From: Thermoanaerobacterium thermosulfurigenes
GTDB lineage: Bacteria > Bacillota > Thermoanaerobacteria > Thermoanaerobacterales > Thermoanaerobacteraceae
NCBI RefSeq assembly: GCF_051201035.1
Contig: NZ_JBPODR010000002.1
Coordinates: forward strand, 1-64,000
Reading direction: 5' to 3'
DNA: 64,000 nucleotides
Below the pieces are notes generated by a model. It searched no databases and was not told where the DNA came from. It saw only the letters and a program-made list of their open reading frames with translations. Below are positions 1 to 6,406 of the stretch, piece after piece; position 1 is the stretch's first letter, and each line of letters starts with the position of its first letter. Both the position numbers and the translations under genes were made by a program.

Positions 1-111
1 AAATTCTAAAATATGACGAATAACAGGTTTAGTAAAATATAATGCAAAATTTAATTTCATTAAGTACTGGATTATTGATGAATTTTCTGTTATTCCTTTA
101 TTATGAGACAT
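1..111 (-). CDS. Probable transposase N-terminus, cut by the window edge
   Basis: An open frame runs from an ATG at 111 off the left edge (37 codons visible, beginning MSHNKGITENSS). It is preceded by AGGA nine bases upstream. The short stretch with LNFALYFTKPVIRHILEF resembles the N-terminal region of DDE transposases common in Thermoanaerobacter-type genomes; this is recollection of a pattern, not an alignment. An upstream in-frame ATG at 120 is possible but has worse ribosome-site spacing. Its position just beyond iscS, where iscU or mnmA would be expected, fits an insertion sequence. The product could be another mobile-element protein; the family is not assigned. Confidence 0.45.
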   Translation of the reverse strand, partial: MSHNKGITENSSIIQYLMKLNFALYFTKPVIRHILEF

Positions 112-318
112 TTGCTCCATTCCTATGGTTAATATTGTTTTGGTACAGCAATATATTAATACAATAAAAGTGAGCATTTGTCTCTTATTGTTCATTAAAT
201 TTTTCATGTAAGTTTATTATGGTAATTTATGTTAGTGAATTTTCTCATCTATAGATTGAAGATTGTAGTTTTAGTTATTATTATGGGGAGTGGCGATTTT
301 ATGCTATCGAGAAGTTAA

Positions 319-397
319 GAGACTTCAACACTAAAAAACTTTTCTTAAAATCCAGCTATCAATGCTCATCCTTAGAGTGATAGTGAGGTCTTTTTTT
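319..397 (+). terminator. Terminator-like structured element
   Basis: AGACTTC near 320 can pair with GAGGTCT near 385, which abuts a run of seven T. Inside, CTATCA (356-361) pairs with TGATAG (378-383). The result is a two-helix structure closed right before the T-run, as in an intrinsic terminator or an attenuator. No intact gene follows on this strand, only a coding-like fragment, so the element may be a relic of a lost leader. Confidence 0.35.
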
Positions 398-420
398 CAA
401 AAAAACCTAAAAATACTTGA

Positions 421-579
421 CACGATCTGGGCCATATAAAATATTTGCATAATGACTTTAATGGTGCCTATAATTTACTTAAAAAATGTGAGAAGTATTT
501 TTTAGCACGATACTATTATCTCGATTTATTGCTGCTTTATGATGATTTATACAATATGACAAAAGACATTTCTTATTAA
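421..579 (+). pseudogene. Orphan coding-like fragment of unknown family
   Basis: An open stretch of 52 codons follows a TGA and has no start codon near a ribosome site. It contains a plausible protein-like segment (NGAYNLLKKCEKYFLARYYY) rich in Tyr, Leu and Lys, like the helical tail of a larger protein. It is read as the 3' remnant of a gene whose 5' part was lost. The parent family is not recognised. It lies between a probable insertion-sequence end and the terminator of iscS. Confidence 0.3.
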
Positions 580-609
580 AGCAAAGCAAAATGAGATTAT
601 GAATATGAA

Positions 610-652
610 TGGGAGAAAAAATATAGTGATGGATTCATTGCTGAACCATCAC
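610..652 (-). terminator. Terminator of the iscR-iscS unit
   Basis: GTGATGG (626-632) and CCATCAC (646-652) form a 7-bp stem. Read on the minus strand it is followed by TATATTTTTT. It begins a few bases after the iscS stop codon. Confidence 0.65.
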
Positions 653-658
653 ACATAG

Positions 659-1840
659 CTATACAAGTTTTTTCTCCTCTTTAATCCTTTCAAAAAGTGG
701 CGACATCTGCCTCAATCTATCTACTATCTTAGGCAGCTTGTTTATTACCGTATCAATTTCTTCTTCCGTATTTTCTTCTCCTATGGTAATTCTCAATGAA
801 CCACGTGCTATTTCTTCTGGCAGGCCGATTGCCAATAGCACATGAGACGGATCAATGCTTCCTGCTGTACATGCAGAACCGCTGGATACGCAGATTCCTT
901 CCATGTCAAGGCTTAGTATAAGCGATTCACCATCAACAAATTCGAAAGAAACATTGACATTCCCAGGAAGTCTTTTTGTTGGATGTCCATTTAATCGGGT
1001 ATATGGAATTTTTAGTATCCCATCAATAAGCTTGTCTCTAAACATTGTCAGTTTCTTTATGTGCTCATCGATATTTTGAGTGATAAGTTCTATCGCCGTA
1101 CCAAATCCTACAATTCCAGCCACATTTTCTGTCCCTGCTCTCCTATTTCTCTCCTGTGCACCACCTTGTAAAAGTGTATCAATTCTTAGGCCCTTTCTAA
1201 TGTAAAGTGCTCCAACTCCTTTAGGCCCGTATATTTTATGGGCTGACATTGACAACATATCCACATCCAATTTTTTTACATCGATAGGCACATTCCCAAC
1301 TGCTTGTACTGCATCTGTGTGAAACAATACGCCTTTCTCATGAGACACACTTGCAAGCTCTTGGATTGGCTCTATAGTGCCTATTTCATTGTTTGCGTAC
1401 ATTATCGATACAATTATCGTACTGCCTTTTATAGCTTTTTTCAATTCATTTGGATCTACTAATCCATACTCATCTACAGGTAAATAAGTTATTTCAAATC
1501 CTTGACTCTCAAGATATTGACAGGTATGCAGTATTGCATGGTGTTCTACGCTGGATGTTATTATGTGATTGCCTTTCTCTTTTAAGGCATATGCAGCACC
1601 TTTTAAAGCCCAATTATCTGATTCTGTACCTCCGCTTGTAAAAAAAATCTCATCTGCATTAGCGCAAATTGCAGCAGCTACTTTATCTCTGGCTTCTTCA
1701 ATTGCCTTTTTAGCTTCTTGTCCATAAGAATAAAGTGAAGACGGATTGCCAAAGCGACTGTTTAAATACGGCATCATTACATCTAAAACTTCTTTTCTTA
1801 ATGGAGTAGTCGCTGCATTATCGAGATAAATCCTATTCAT
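659..1840 (-). CDS. iscS: Cysteine desulfurase IscS/NifS family
   Basis: A pyridoxal-phosphate enzyme that takes sulfur from L-cysteine to give alanine and an enzyme persulfide, which feeds Fe-S cluster assembly and tRNA thiolation. The 393-residue length is normal. Visible motifs are the cofactor lysine in SAHKIYGPKG (K202), the VEHHA histidine near 100, and the sulfur-carrying cysteine in SSGSACTAG (C324). It starts 10 bp after the Rrf2 regulator gene, so the two are probably one transcript. In many Firmicutes mnmA or iscU follows; here neither does, and a terminator and mobile-element debris lie downstream. The scaffold partner must therefore be elsewhere or be supplied by another system (inference). 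Confidence 0.95.
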   Translation of the reverse strand: MNRIYLDNAATTPLRKEVLDVMMPYLNSRFGNPSSLYSYGQEAKKAIEEARDKVAAAICANADEIFFTSGGTESDNWALKGAAYALKEKGNHIITSSVEHHAILHTCQYLESQGFEITYLPVDEYGLVDPNELKKAIKGSTIIVSIMYANNEIGTIEPIQELASVSHEKGVLFHTDAVQAVGNVPIDVKKLDVDMLSMSAHKIYGPKGVGALYIRKGLRIDTLLQGGAQERNRRAGTENVAGIVGFGTAIELITQNIDEHIKKLTMFRDKLIDGILKIPYTRLNGHPTKRLPGNVNVSFEFVDGESLILSLDMEGICVSSGSACTAGSIDPSHVLLAIGLPEEIARGSLRITIGEENTEEEIDTVINKLPKIVDRLRQMSPLFERIKEEKKLV

Positions 1841-1849
1841 AAAAGCCTC

Positions 1850-2299
1850 CTATATATAATACATGTAAGAATTTTTCTGTATCATCTTTTTGTAATCATC
1901 AACCATATCCTGGAGCGTAATAGAATCAATCACTTTATTTATAGCATCTCTGATTTTTTCTAATACAACTTTTGTCGGACATCCACCTGATCTGCTGCAT
2001 TCAAACGGTATATCCTCTACAACACAATCTGAAGGAGCAAGTGACCCTTCCAAAGTTCTAATGACATCGCCTACTGTAATCTTATCAGGTGGAGCTGATA
2101 ACATATACCCGCCTTGCGCTCCACGTATACTTTTAACCAAATCAGCTTTTCTCAAAACAGCAATAAGCTGTTCTAAATAATGTTCGGATAAACCCTCATT
2201 TTCAGCTATAACCTTTAAGGATATCGGTCCCTCACCATAATACAATGCAAGCTCAAACATGGCTTGAACTCCATATCTTCCCTTTGTCGATAATCTCAT
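1850..2299 (-). CDS. Rrf2 family regulator, IscR/CymR-like
   Basis: A winged-helix repressor of 149 residues with the typical Rrf2 opening MRLSTKGRYGVQAMFEL. Three cysteines lie at about residues 92-109 in a C-x8-C-x5-C arrangement followed by PTK. This resembles the Fe-S ligand region of clostridial IscR proteins and differs from cysteine-poor Bacillus CymR. By position (rarA then Rrf2 then iscS) it corresponds to cymR of Bacillus, but the cysteines favour Fe-S sensing. An imperfect CCGA...TCGG inverted repeat overlaps its promoter, suggesting autoregulation. The start is well supported by AAGGAGGG seven bases upstream. Confidence 0.88.
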   Translation of the reverse strand: MRLSTKGRYGVQAMFELALYYGEGPISLKVIAENEGLSEHYLEQLIAVLRKADLVKSIRGAQGGYMLSAPPDKITVGDVIRTLEGSLAPSDCVVEDIPFECSRSGGCPTKVVLEKIRDAINKVIDSITLQDMVDDYKKMIQKNSYMYYI

Positions 2300-2312
2300 A
2301 TAGACCCTCCTT

Positions 2313-2375
2313 AATACCGACTATTCTGCTCGGATTTCTACTAAATAAAATAACATTATAAATTTGTTTTGTCAA
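2313..2375 (-). promoter_or_regulatory. Promoter and probable Rrf2 operator of iscR-iscS
   Basis: On the minus strand TTGACA (2370-2375) is followed after 17 bases by TATTTT (2347-2352), a good -35 with a fair -10. Just downstream, CCGA-N9-TCGG (2317-2333 on the plus strand CCGA...TCGG) forms an inverted repeat of the kind bound by Rrf2 proteins, placed to block transcription. Confidence 0.6.
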
Positions 2376-2432
2376 TAATTTATTCGAATGTAAAACTAAA
2401 TGTTATTGTATCCTTATGGCAAATAATTATCC

Positions 2433-3761
2433 TTAACTATCACCGCTATCTTTTATAAACTTAAGCCACTCAGATATTTTCTTTTCAAACCCCATTGAAG
2501 ATGGATTGTAATATCTTTTTCCTATTAATTCGTCTGGAAGGTATTGTTGTTTTACATAGTGATTTTTAAAATCATGTGCATACTTATACCCAACACCTCG
2601 ATTTAAATTTTTTGCATCTTTATAATGGGCATCTTGAAGGTGCATTGGAACAGCACCAGTTTTTAGATGTTTGATGTCATCAAGGGCACTATCTATGCCC
2701 ATTATAGCTGAATTGCTTTTAGGCGCACAGGCAACATAAATTGCAGCCTGTGCAAGTATTATTCTTCCTTCAGGCATACCGATCTGATTTACTGCTTGCA
2801 TAGCAGATACGGCTATATTAAGCGCATTAGGATCTGCATTTCCAACATCCTCTGCTGCACAAATAACTATTCTCCTTGCGATAAACATGGGGTCTTCTCC
2901 AGCGTATATCATCTTTGCAAGCCAATATAAAGCAGCATCAGGATCAGACCCCCTCATGCTTTTGATAAAAGCAGAAATAGTGTCATAATGATTGTCACCA
3001 TTTTTGTCATACTTTAGCACTTTTCTTTGGATACACTCTTGAGCTACTTCAATGTCTATGTTAATTACTCCATTTTCATCTCTCTCTGTAGTTAAAAATG
3101 CTAATTCTATCGCGTTAAGTGCCGTCCTTGCATCACCATCAGAATATGCAATTATATGATTTAACGCATCATCTGTAACCTTAATCTTTTCATTTCCAAG
3201 TCCACGCTTTTCATCGTTTAAAGCTCGTAAAACTATTTCTCTTATATCATCATCACTAAGAGGGTATAGTTCAAATATCATAGACCTTGATACTAAAGGA
3301 CGGATAACCTCAAAATAAGGATTTTCAGTTGTAGCACCAATCAAAATTATCGTCCCATCTTCAACATACGGAAGCAGTGCATCCTGCTGCGATTTATTAA
3401 ATCTATGTATCTCATCAACAAATAATATGGTTCTTTTTCCATACATCGACAATCTATCTTTTGACTCATTTACTATTTTCTTTATATCTGTAACTCCTGA
3501 TGTTACAGCATTTAATTTTTCAAAACTAGATTTCGTCGTATTAGCTATTATATTTGCAAGCGTTGTCTTACCTGTACCAGGTGGCCCATAAAATATAAGC
3601 GATCTGACTTTGTCAGCTTTTATGGCTCTATATAGAAGCTTATCATGCCCTAATATATGCTTTTGACCAACAAACTCATCAAGAGTAGTAGGCCTCATGC
3701 GATCTGCCAACGGTGCATTGCTTTTTCTAAAATTGTCTTGTGCAAATTGAAACATATCCAT
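2433..3761 (-). CDS. rarA: Replication-associated recombination ATPase RarA (MgsA)
   Basis: An AAA+ ATPase of the clamp-loader type acting at stalled replication forks. Walker A is GPPGTGKTT near residue 60 and Walker B is ILFVDEIHRF. The C-terminal MgsA tetramerisation part is present, and the length of about 440 residues is usual. A GTG at 3770 opens the longest frame, but AAAGGTG spaced six bases from ATG at 3761 favours the ATG, giving MDMFQFAQ. It sits upstream of the Rrf2-iscS pair, the same neighbour order as yrvN-cymR-iscS in Bacillus. Confidence 0.92.
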   Translation of the reverse strand: MDMFQFAQDNFRKSNAPLADRMRPTTLDEFVGQKHILGHDKLLYRAIKADKVRSLIFYGPPGTGKTTLANIIANTTKSSFEKLNAVTSGVTDIKKIVNESKDRLSMYGKRTILFVDEIHRFNKSQQDALLPYVEDGTIILIGATTENPYFEVIRPLVSRSMIFELYPLSDDDIREIVLRALNDEKRGLGNEKIKVTDDALNHIIAYSDGDARTALNAIELAFLTTERDENGVINIDIEVAQECIQRKVLKYDKNGDNHYDTISAFIKSMRGSDPDAALYWLAKMIYAGEDPMFIARRIVICAAEDVGNADPNALNIAVSAMQAVNQIGMPEGRIILAQAAIYVACAPKSNSAIMGIDSALDDIKHLKTGAVPMHLQDAHYKDAKNLNRGVGYKYAHDFKNHYVKQQYLPDELIGKRYYNPSSMGFEKKISEWLKFIKDSGDS

Positions 3762-3841
3762 GATTTTCACCTTTTACAAACTTTATTCATACATCAGCAT
3801 TATTATACTATACATATGTATATATATAAAAGTAATTGCAA

Positions 3842-3873
3842 ATAAAAAATGCCACCTTTAATGATGACATTTA
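3842..3873 (-). terminator. Weak terminator after the UppS-like gene
   Basis: On the minus strand AAATGTCA...TGGCATTTTTT overlaps the stop codon of the gene ending at 3871. The stem has one mismatch and the tail is T-rich. Confidence 0.45.
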
Positions 3874-4521
3874 TCCACCAAGTGTAATATCTTGTTTTGA
3901 ATACCATTCAAGGGCATCGTAAAAATGTTGAGGCTTAAAATCCGGCCAATAATCATCAATTACATAAAAATCAGAATATATCGACTGGACAGGCAAAAAT
4001 CCGCTTAACCTCCTTCTGCCACCCCACCTTATGATTAAATCTATTCGCGATATTTCTTTTGATGAAATTAGATCTAATATATCCCTTTTTTCTCCACTGC
4101 TTAAAGCCTTTAATGCATTATTCAAATCCCACTGCCATCCATAATTGACAAGAAAATTAACTTTCATCTTTCCACTGCCAATTCTTTTTCGTTTACAATA
4201 TGGCAACAATTCTTGCGGAAACATGGGAGAATTATAATTTCCTATGACTAAAAGATTTGCATCTTCCTTTTCAAGCATTTTAACAGCATCAATACACGCT
4301 TTTTTAAATGCTTCTGTTTGAACAGATGGTCGCTTTGTGTTATCCTGCGTAAATCCATAGAAAGTTAATTCTTTAATGCCAATCTCTCTGCACATCTTAT
4401 ACAATGTAATTCCTGGTTCTAAACCGTATGAATATCCAGCTTCTTTAGGCATATTTCTATTTTGTGCCCAACGTCTATTTCCATCAGGAATAACGCCAAT
4501 GTGATTGGGAATTCTATACAT
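3871..4521 (-). CDS. Short cis-prenyltransferase (UppS-like), divergent
   Basis: Related to undecaprenyl diphosphate synthase, which condenses isopentenyl diphosphate into the C55 carrier of wall synthesis. The N-terminal PDGNRRWA motif (Asp 13) matches the substrate-binding DGNxRWA of the family, and the C-terminal DLIIRWGGRRRLSGFLP matches RTGGEQRLSNFL, but with the usual Glu replaced by Arg. At 216 residues it is shorter than the usual 240-250. The start was moved from 4563 to the ATG at 4521, which has AGGAGG six bases upstream. A canonical uppS is normally beside cdsA/dxr, so this is probably a paralogue with another product length or substrate (inference). Confidence 0.75.
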   Translation of the reverse strand: MYRIPNHIGVIPDGNRRWAQNRNMPKEAGYSYGLEPGITLYKMCREIGIKELTFYGFTQDNTKRPSVQTEAFKKACIDAVKMLEKEDANLLVIGNYNSPMFPQELLPYCKRKRIGSGKMKVNFLVNYGWQWDLNNALKALSSGEKRDILDLISSKEISRIDLIIRWGGRRRLSGFLPVQSIYSDFYVIDDYWPDFKPQHFYDALEWYSKQDITLGG

Positions 4522-4603
4522 TTTGTCCTCCTTTCTTTGATTTGATATATACAGTTTTTCCAATTTAATATCTATTATACTCTAATGTATAAATATTTTA
4601 ATT

Positions 4604-4642
4604 AAAAAAAACTGTTATGCTATAAAAGCGATAACAGTTTTT
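4604..4642 (-). terminator. Terminator of trxA
   Basis: AAAACTGTTAT and ATAACAGTTTT form a perfect stem around GCTATAAAAGCG, followed on the minus strand by a long T-run. It begins seven bases past the trxA stop. Confidence 0.85.
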
Positions 4643-4648
4643 CCTTTG

Positions 4649-4969
4649 TTATAAATTTCTATTTATAAAATCTTCAAAATCAGATTTTGGCCTTGCTCCT
4701 ATGATTTTATCTACCATTTTGCCACCTTTGAAAAGTCCTATGGTAGGGATGCTCATGATCCTAAATTGCATAGCAAGCTCGTTTTCTTCATCCACATTGA
4801 TTTTGCCAACTTTCACTTTTCCTTCATAATCTTCAGCTAACTCTTCTATTATAGGCGAAACCATTCTGCAAGGTCCACACCACTCTGCCCAAAAATCTAC
4901 CAAAACAGGTATATTTGAATTAACTACCTCCTCCTGAAAATTGTCCTTTGTTATTTTAACTTCAGCCAT
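4649..4969 (-). CDS. trxA: Thioredoxin
   Basis: A cytosolic dithiol-disulfide reductant of 106 residues, full length. The active site WAEWCGPC places the redox cysteines at 31 and 34, and the cis-proline loop appears as IMSIPTIGLF. A strong AGGAGG precedes the ATG. It follows the csoR-like gene by about 100 bp and ends in its own terminator. The pairing with a thiol-based metal or redox sensor could reflect shared stress control, but no shared promoter was demonstrated. Confidence 0.95.
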   Translation of the reverse strand: MAEVKITKDNFQEEVVNSNIPVLVDFWAEWCGPCRMVSPIIEELAEDYEGKVKVGKINVDEENELAMQFRIMSIPTIGLFKGGKMVDKIIGARPKSDFEDFINRNL

Positions 4970-5065
4970 TTTTCTACCTCCTAATTATATTTTAAAAATT
5001 CTTTAACTATTAGCTTTTTCTTTTAGATTTATTTTATCCAATAAATAAACCTAAAAATCTTTAAG

Positions 5066-5338
5066 TCATTTCATAAATTTCATAAATGTCTCAACAAGCT
5101 CGTCAATCATGTCATCTTGCTTTTCAGTATTTATAGCATCTTTCACGCACCCAAGAGTATGACTTTTAAGCAATATTTTACCTACGCTATTTATTGCAGA
5201 TCTAACGGCAGCAACCTGTATAAGGACATCTACACAGTATATGTCTTTTTCTATCATTTTTTGTATTCCCTTTATTTGTCCTTCGATTTTTTTTAGCCTT
5301 CTTAGCAAATCGTCTTTTTCATCTTGATATGAATTCAT
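5066..5338 (-). CDS. csoR: CsoR-type metal-sensing repressor
   Basis: A DUF156-family all-helical repressor of 90 residues. The copper-site ligands Cys35 (preceded by Tyr), His60 and Cys64 in KSHTLGC match the C-H-C signature of Cu(I)-sensing CsoR rather than formaldehyde-sensing FrmR. The longest frame starts at 5413, but the ATG at 5338 has GGGAGG at good spacing and gives the normal family length. No copper ATPase or chaperone gene is adjacent. Neighbours are tcdA upstream and trxA downstream, so either it acts in trans or it controls trxA. Confidence 0.88.
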   Translation of the reverse strand: MNSYQDEKDDLLRRLKKIEGQIKGIQKMIEKDIYCVDVLIQVAAVRSAINSVGKILLKSHTLGCVKDAINTEKQDDMIDELVETFMKFMK

Positions 5339-5347
5339 AATTACCTC

Positions 5348-5366
5348 CCATACCCCTATTAGGTAC
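5348..5366 (-). promoter_or_regulatory. Candidate CsoR operator
   Basis: TACC-CCTATTA-GGTA lies immediately upstream of the csoR ribosome site. It resembles the G/C-tract inverted repeats bound by CsoR proteins. A single half-site mismatch and lack of a mapped promoter keep confidence low. Confidence 0.35.
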
Positions 5367-5409
5367 AAATTTAGTATAATCTTTCCGCGAAAATTTGTCA
5401 ACATATTTT

Positions 5410-6162
5410 TCACTTGTACCCAAGTATATCCTTTATGACTTCACCAGCCAATATAAATCCTGCTACAGGTGGTACAAAAGATACACTACCTGGTATCTGC
5501 CTTCTTTTGACACAAGTTCTTTCTTTATTTGTGCATATACACTGTTTTTTACAAGTTTCCACATCCAAAAGAGGTTTTATGGGCTTTTCTTTAGAATAAA
5601 CAACTTTTAGCGATTTTATACCACGTTTTCTAAGCTCATATCTCATAACTTTTGCAAGAGGACATATACTCGTATCGTATATATCAGCCACCTCAAACTT
5701 TGTAGGATCCAGTTTATTTGCTGCGCCCATGCAGCTTATAATAGGTATGCCCATCTCATTGCATTTAACGACAAGATCTATTTTCGACGATACTGTGTCA
5801 ATAGCATCTACTACATAATCATAATCGCAGGACAACAAAATATTGCTATTCTCGCTACTATAGAAAGTTTGATGTGATATAACTTTAAGATTAGGATTTA
5901 TCTCTAAAAGCCTCTCTTTCATAACTTCAACTTTTGGTTTACCAACTGTCTTTCTTGTAGCATGTATTTGTCTATTTATGTTAGTTAAGCAGACTGTGTC
6001 ATCGTCTACTATTACCAATTTTCCAATGCCACTTCGTGCTAAAGCTTCTGCTGTGTACGATCCTACACCGCCCATCCCAAAAACAGCGACAGTAGATCTT
6101 TTTAATTTATCTAAATTATCTTTCCCTATTAATAGTTCCGTTCTCGAAAAAGCGTGTAACAA
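5410..6162 (-). CDS. tcdA: tRNA threonylcarbamoyladenosine dehydratase TcdA
   Basis: An E1-like ATP-dependent enzyme that cyclises t6A37 in tRNA to ct6A. The Rossmann motif is FGMGGVGSYTAE near residue 30, followed by the acidic VDDD nucleotide site and the NRQIHA segment. A Cys-rich piece near the C-terminus (CKKQCICTNKERTC) is usual in the family. The frame opens with TTG at 6177, but GGAGGA seven bases before a TTG at 6162 gives the typical start before HAFSRTELLIG. It lies directly after the 6S RNA gene, as yrvM does in Bacillus. Confidence 0.9.
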   Translation of the reverse strand: MLHAFSRTELLIGKDNLDKLKRSTVAVFGMGGVGSYTAEALARSGIGKLVIVDDDTVCLTNINRQIHATRKTVGKPKVEVMKERLLEINPNLKVISHQTFYSSENSNILLSCDYDYVVDAIDTVSSKIDLVVKCNEMGIPIISCMGAANKLDPTKFEVADIYDTSICPLAKVMRYELRKRGIKSLKVVYSKEKPIKPLLDVETCKKQCICTNKERTCVKRRQIPGSVSFVPPVAGFILAGEVIKDILGYK

Positions 6163-6180
6163 TGCTGATTCCTCCAATAA

Positions 6181-6360
6181 AAAATCCCCATAGTGCCGTT
6201 AAGTCGGTGGTTTTGAACCTGCTCTCGCAGGTGGGTGCCCTCCTGATAACTTCATATGTCCATTCAAAGATGGCTTATATTCCATTACCAGAGCCCAGGC
6301 TCCCTTTTAATAGGTGTTGGCTCAAAACATTACCGCATTTCACGCACACCATAGGGTTTC
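6181..6360 (-). ncRNA. ssrS: 6S RNA
   Basis: The roughly 178-nt segment between aspS and tcdA is not coding. Its ends pair: CCCTATGGTG at the 5' end with CACTATGGGG at the 3' end (10 bp with wobbles). An internal hairpin CCTGC-GAGA-GCAGG sits in the 3' half, as in the opened bubble of 6S RNAs, and the 3' stem is followed by TTTTTTATT. Bacillus has its 6S-1 RNA at exactly this place, between aspS and yrvM. The RNA binds sigma-A RNA polymerase by mimicking an open promoter. Identification rests on structure and synteny, without a covariance search. Confidence 0.83.
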
Positions 6361-6367
6361 TAAAAAT

Positions 6368-6396
6368 ATATTATCACATTTTTAAGCATTTTTCAA
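6368..6396 (-). promoter_or_regulatory. Promoter of 6S RNA
   Basis: On the minus strand TTGAAA (6391-6396) is followed after 17 bases by TAATAT (6368-6373). This places a start about eight bases further, at the first bases of the predicted 6S RNA. It lies just beyond the aspS stop codon. Confidence 0.75.
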
Positions 6397-6406
6397 GGTT
6401 AAACGT

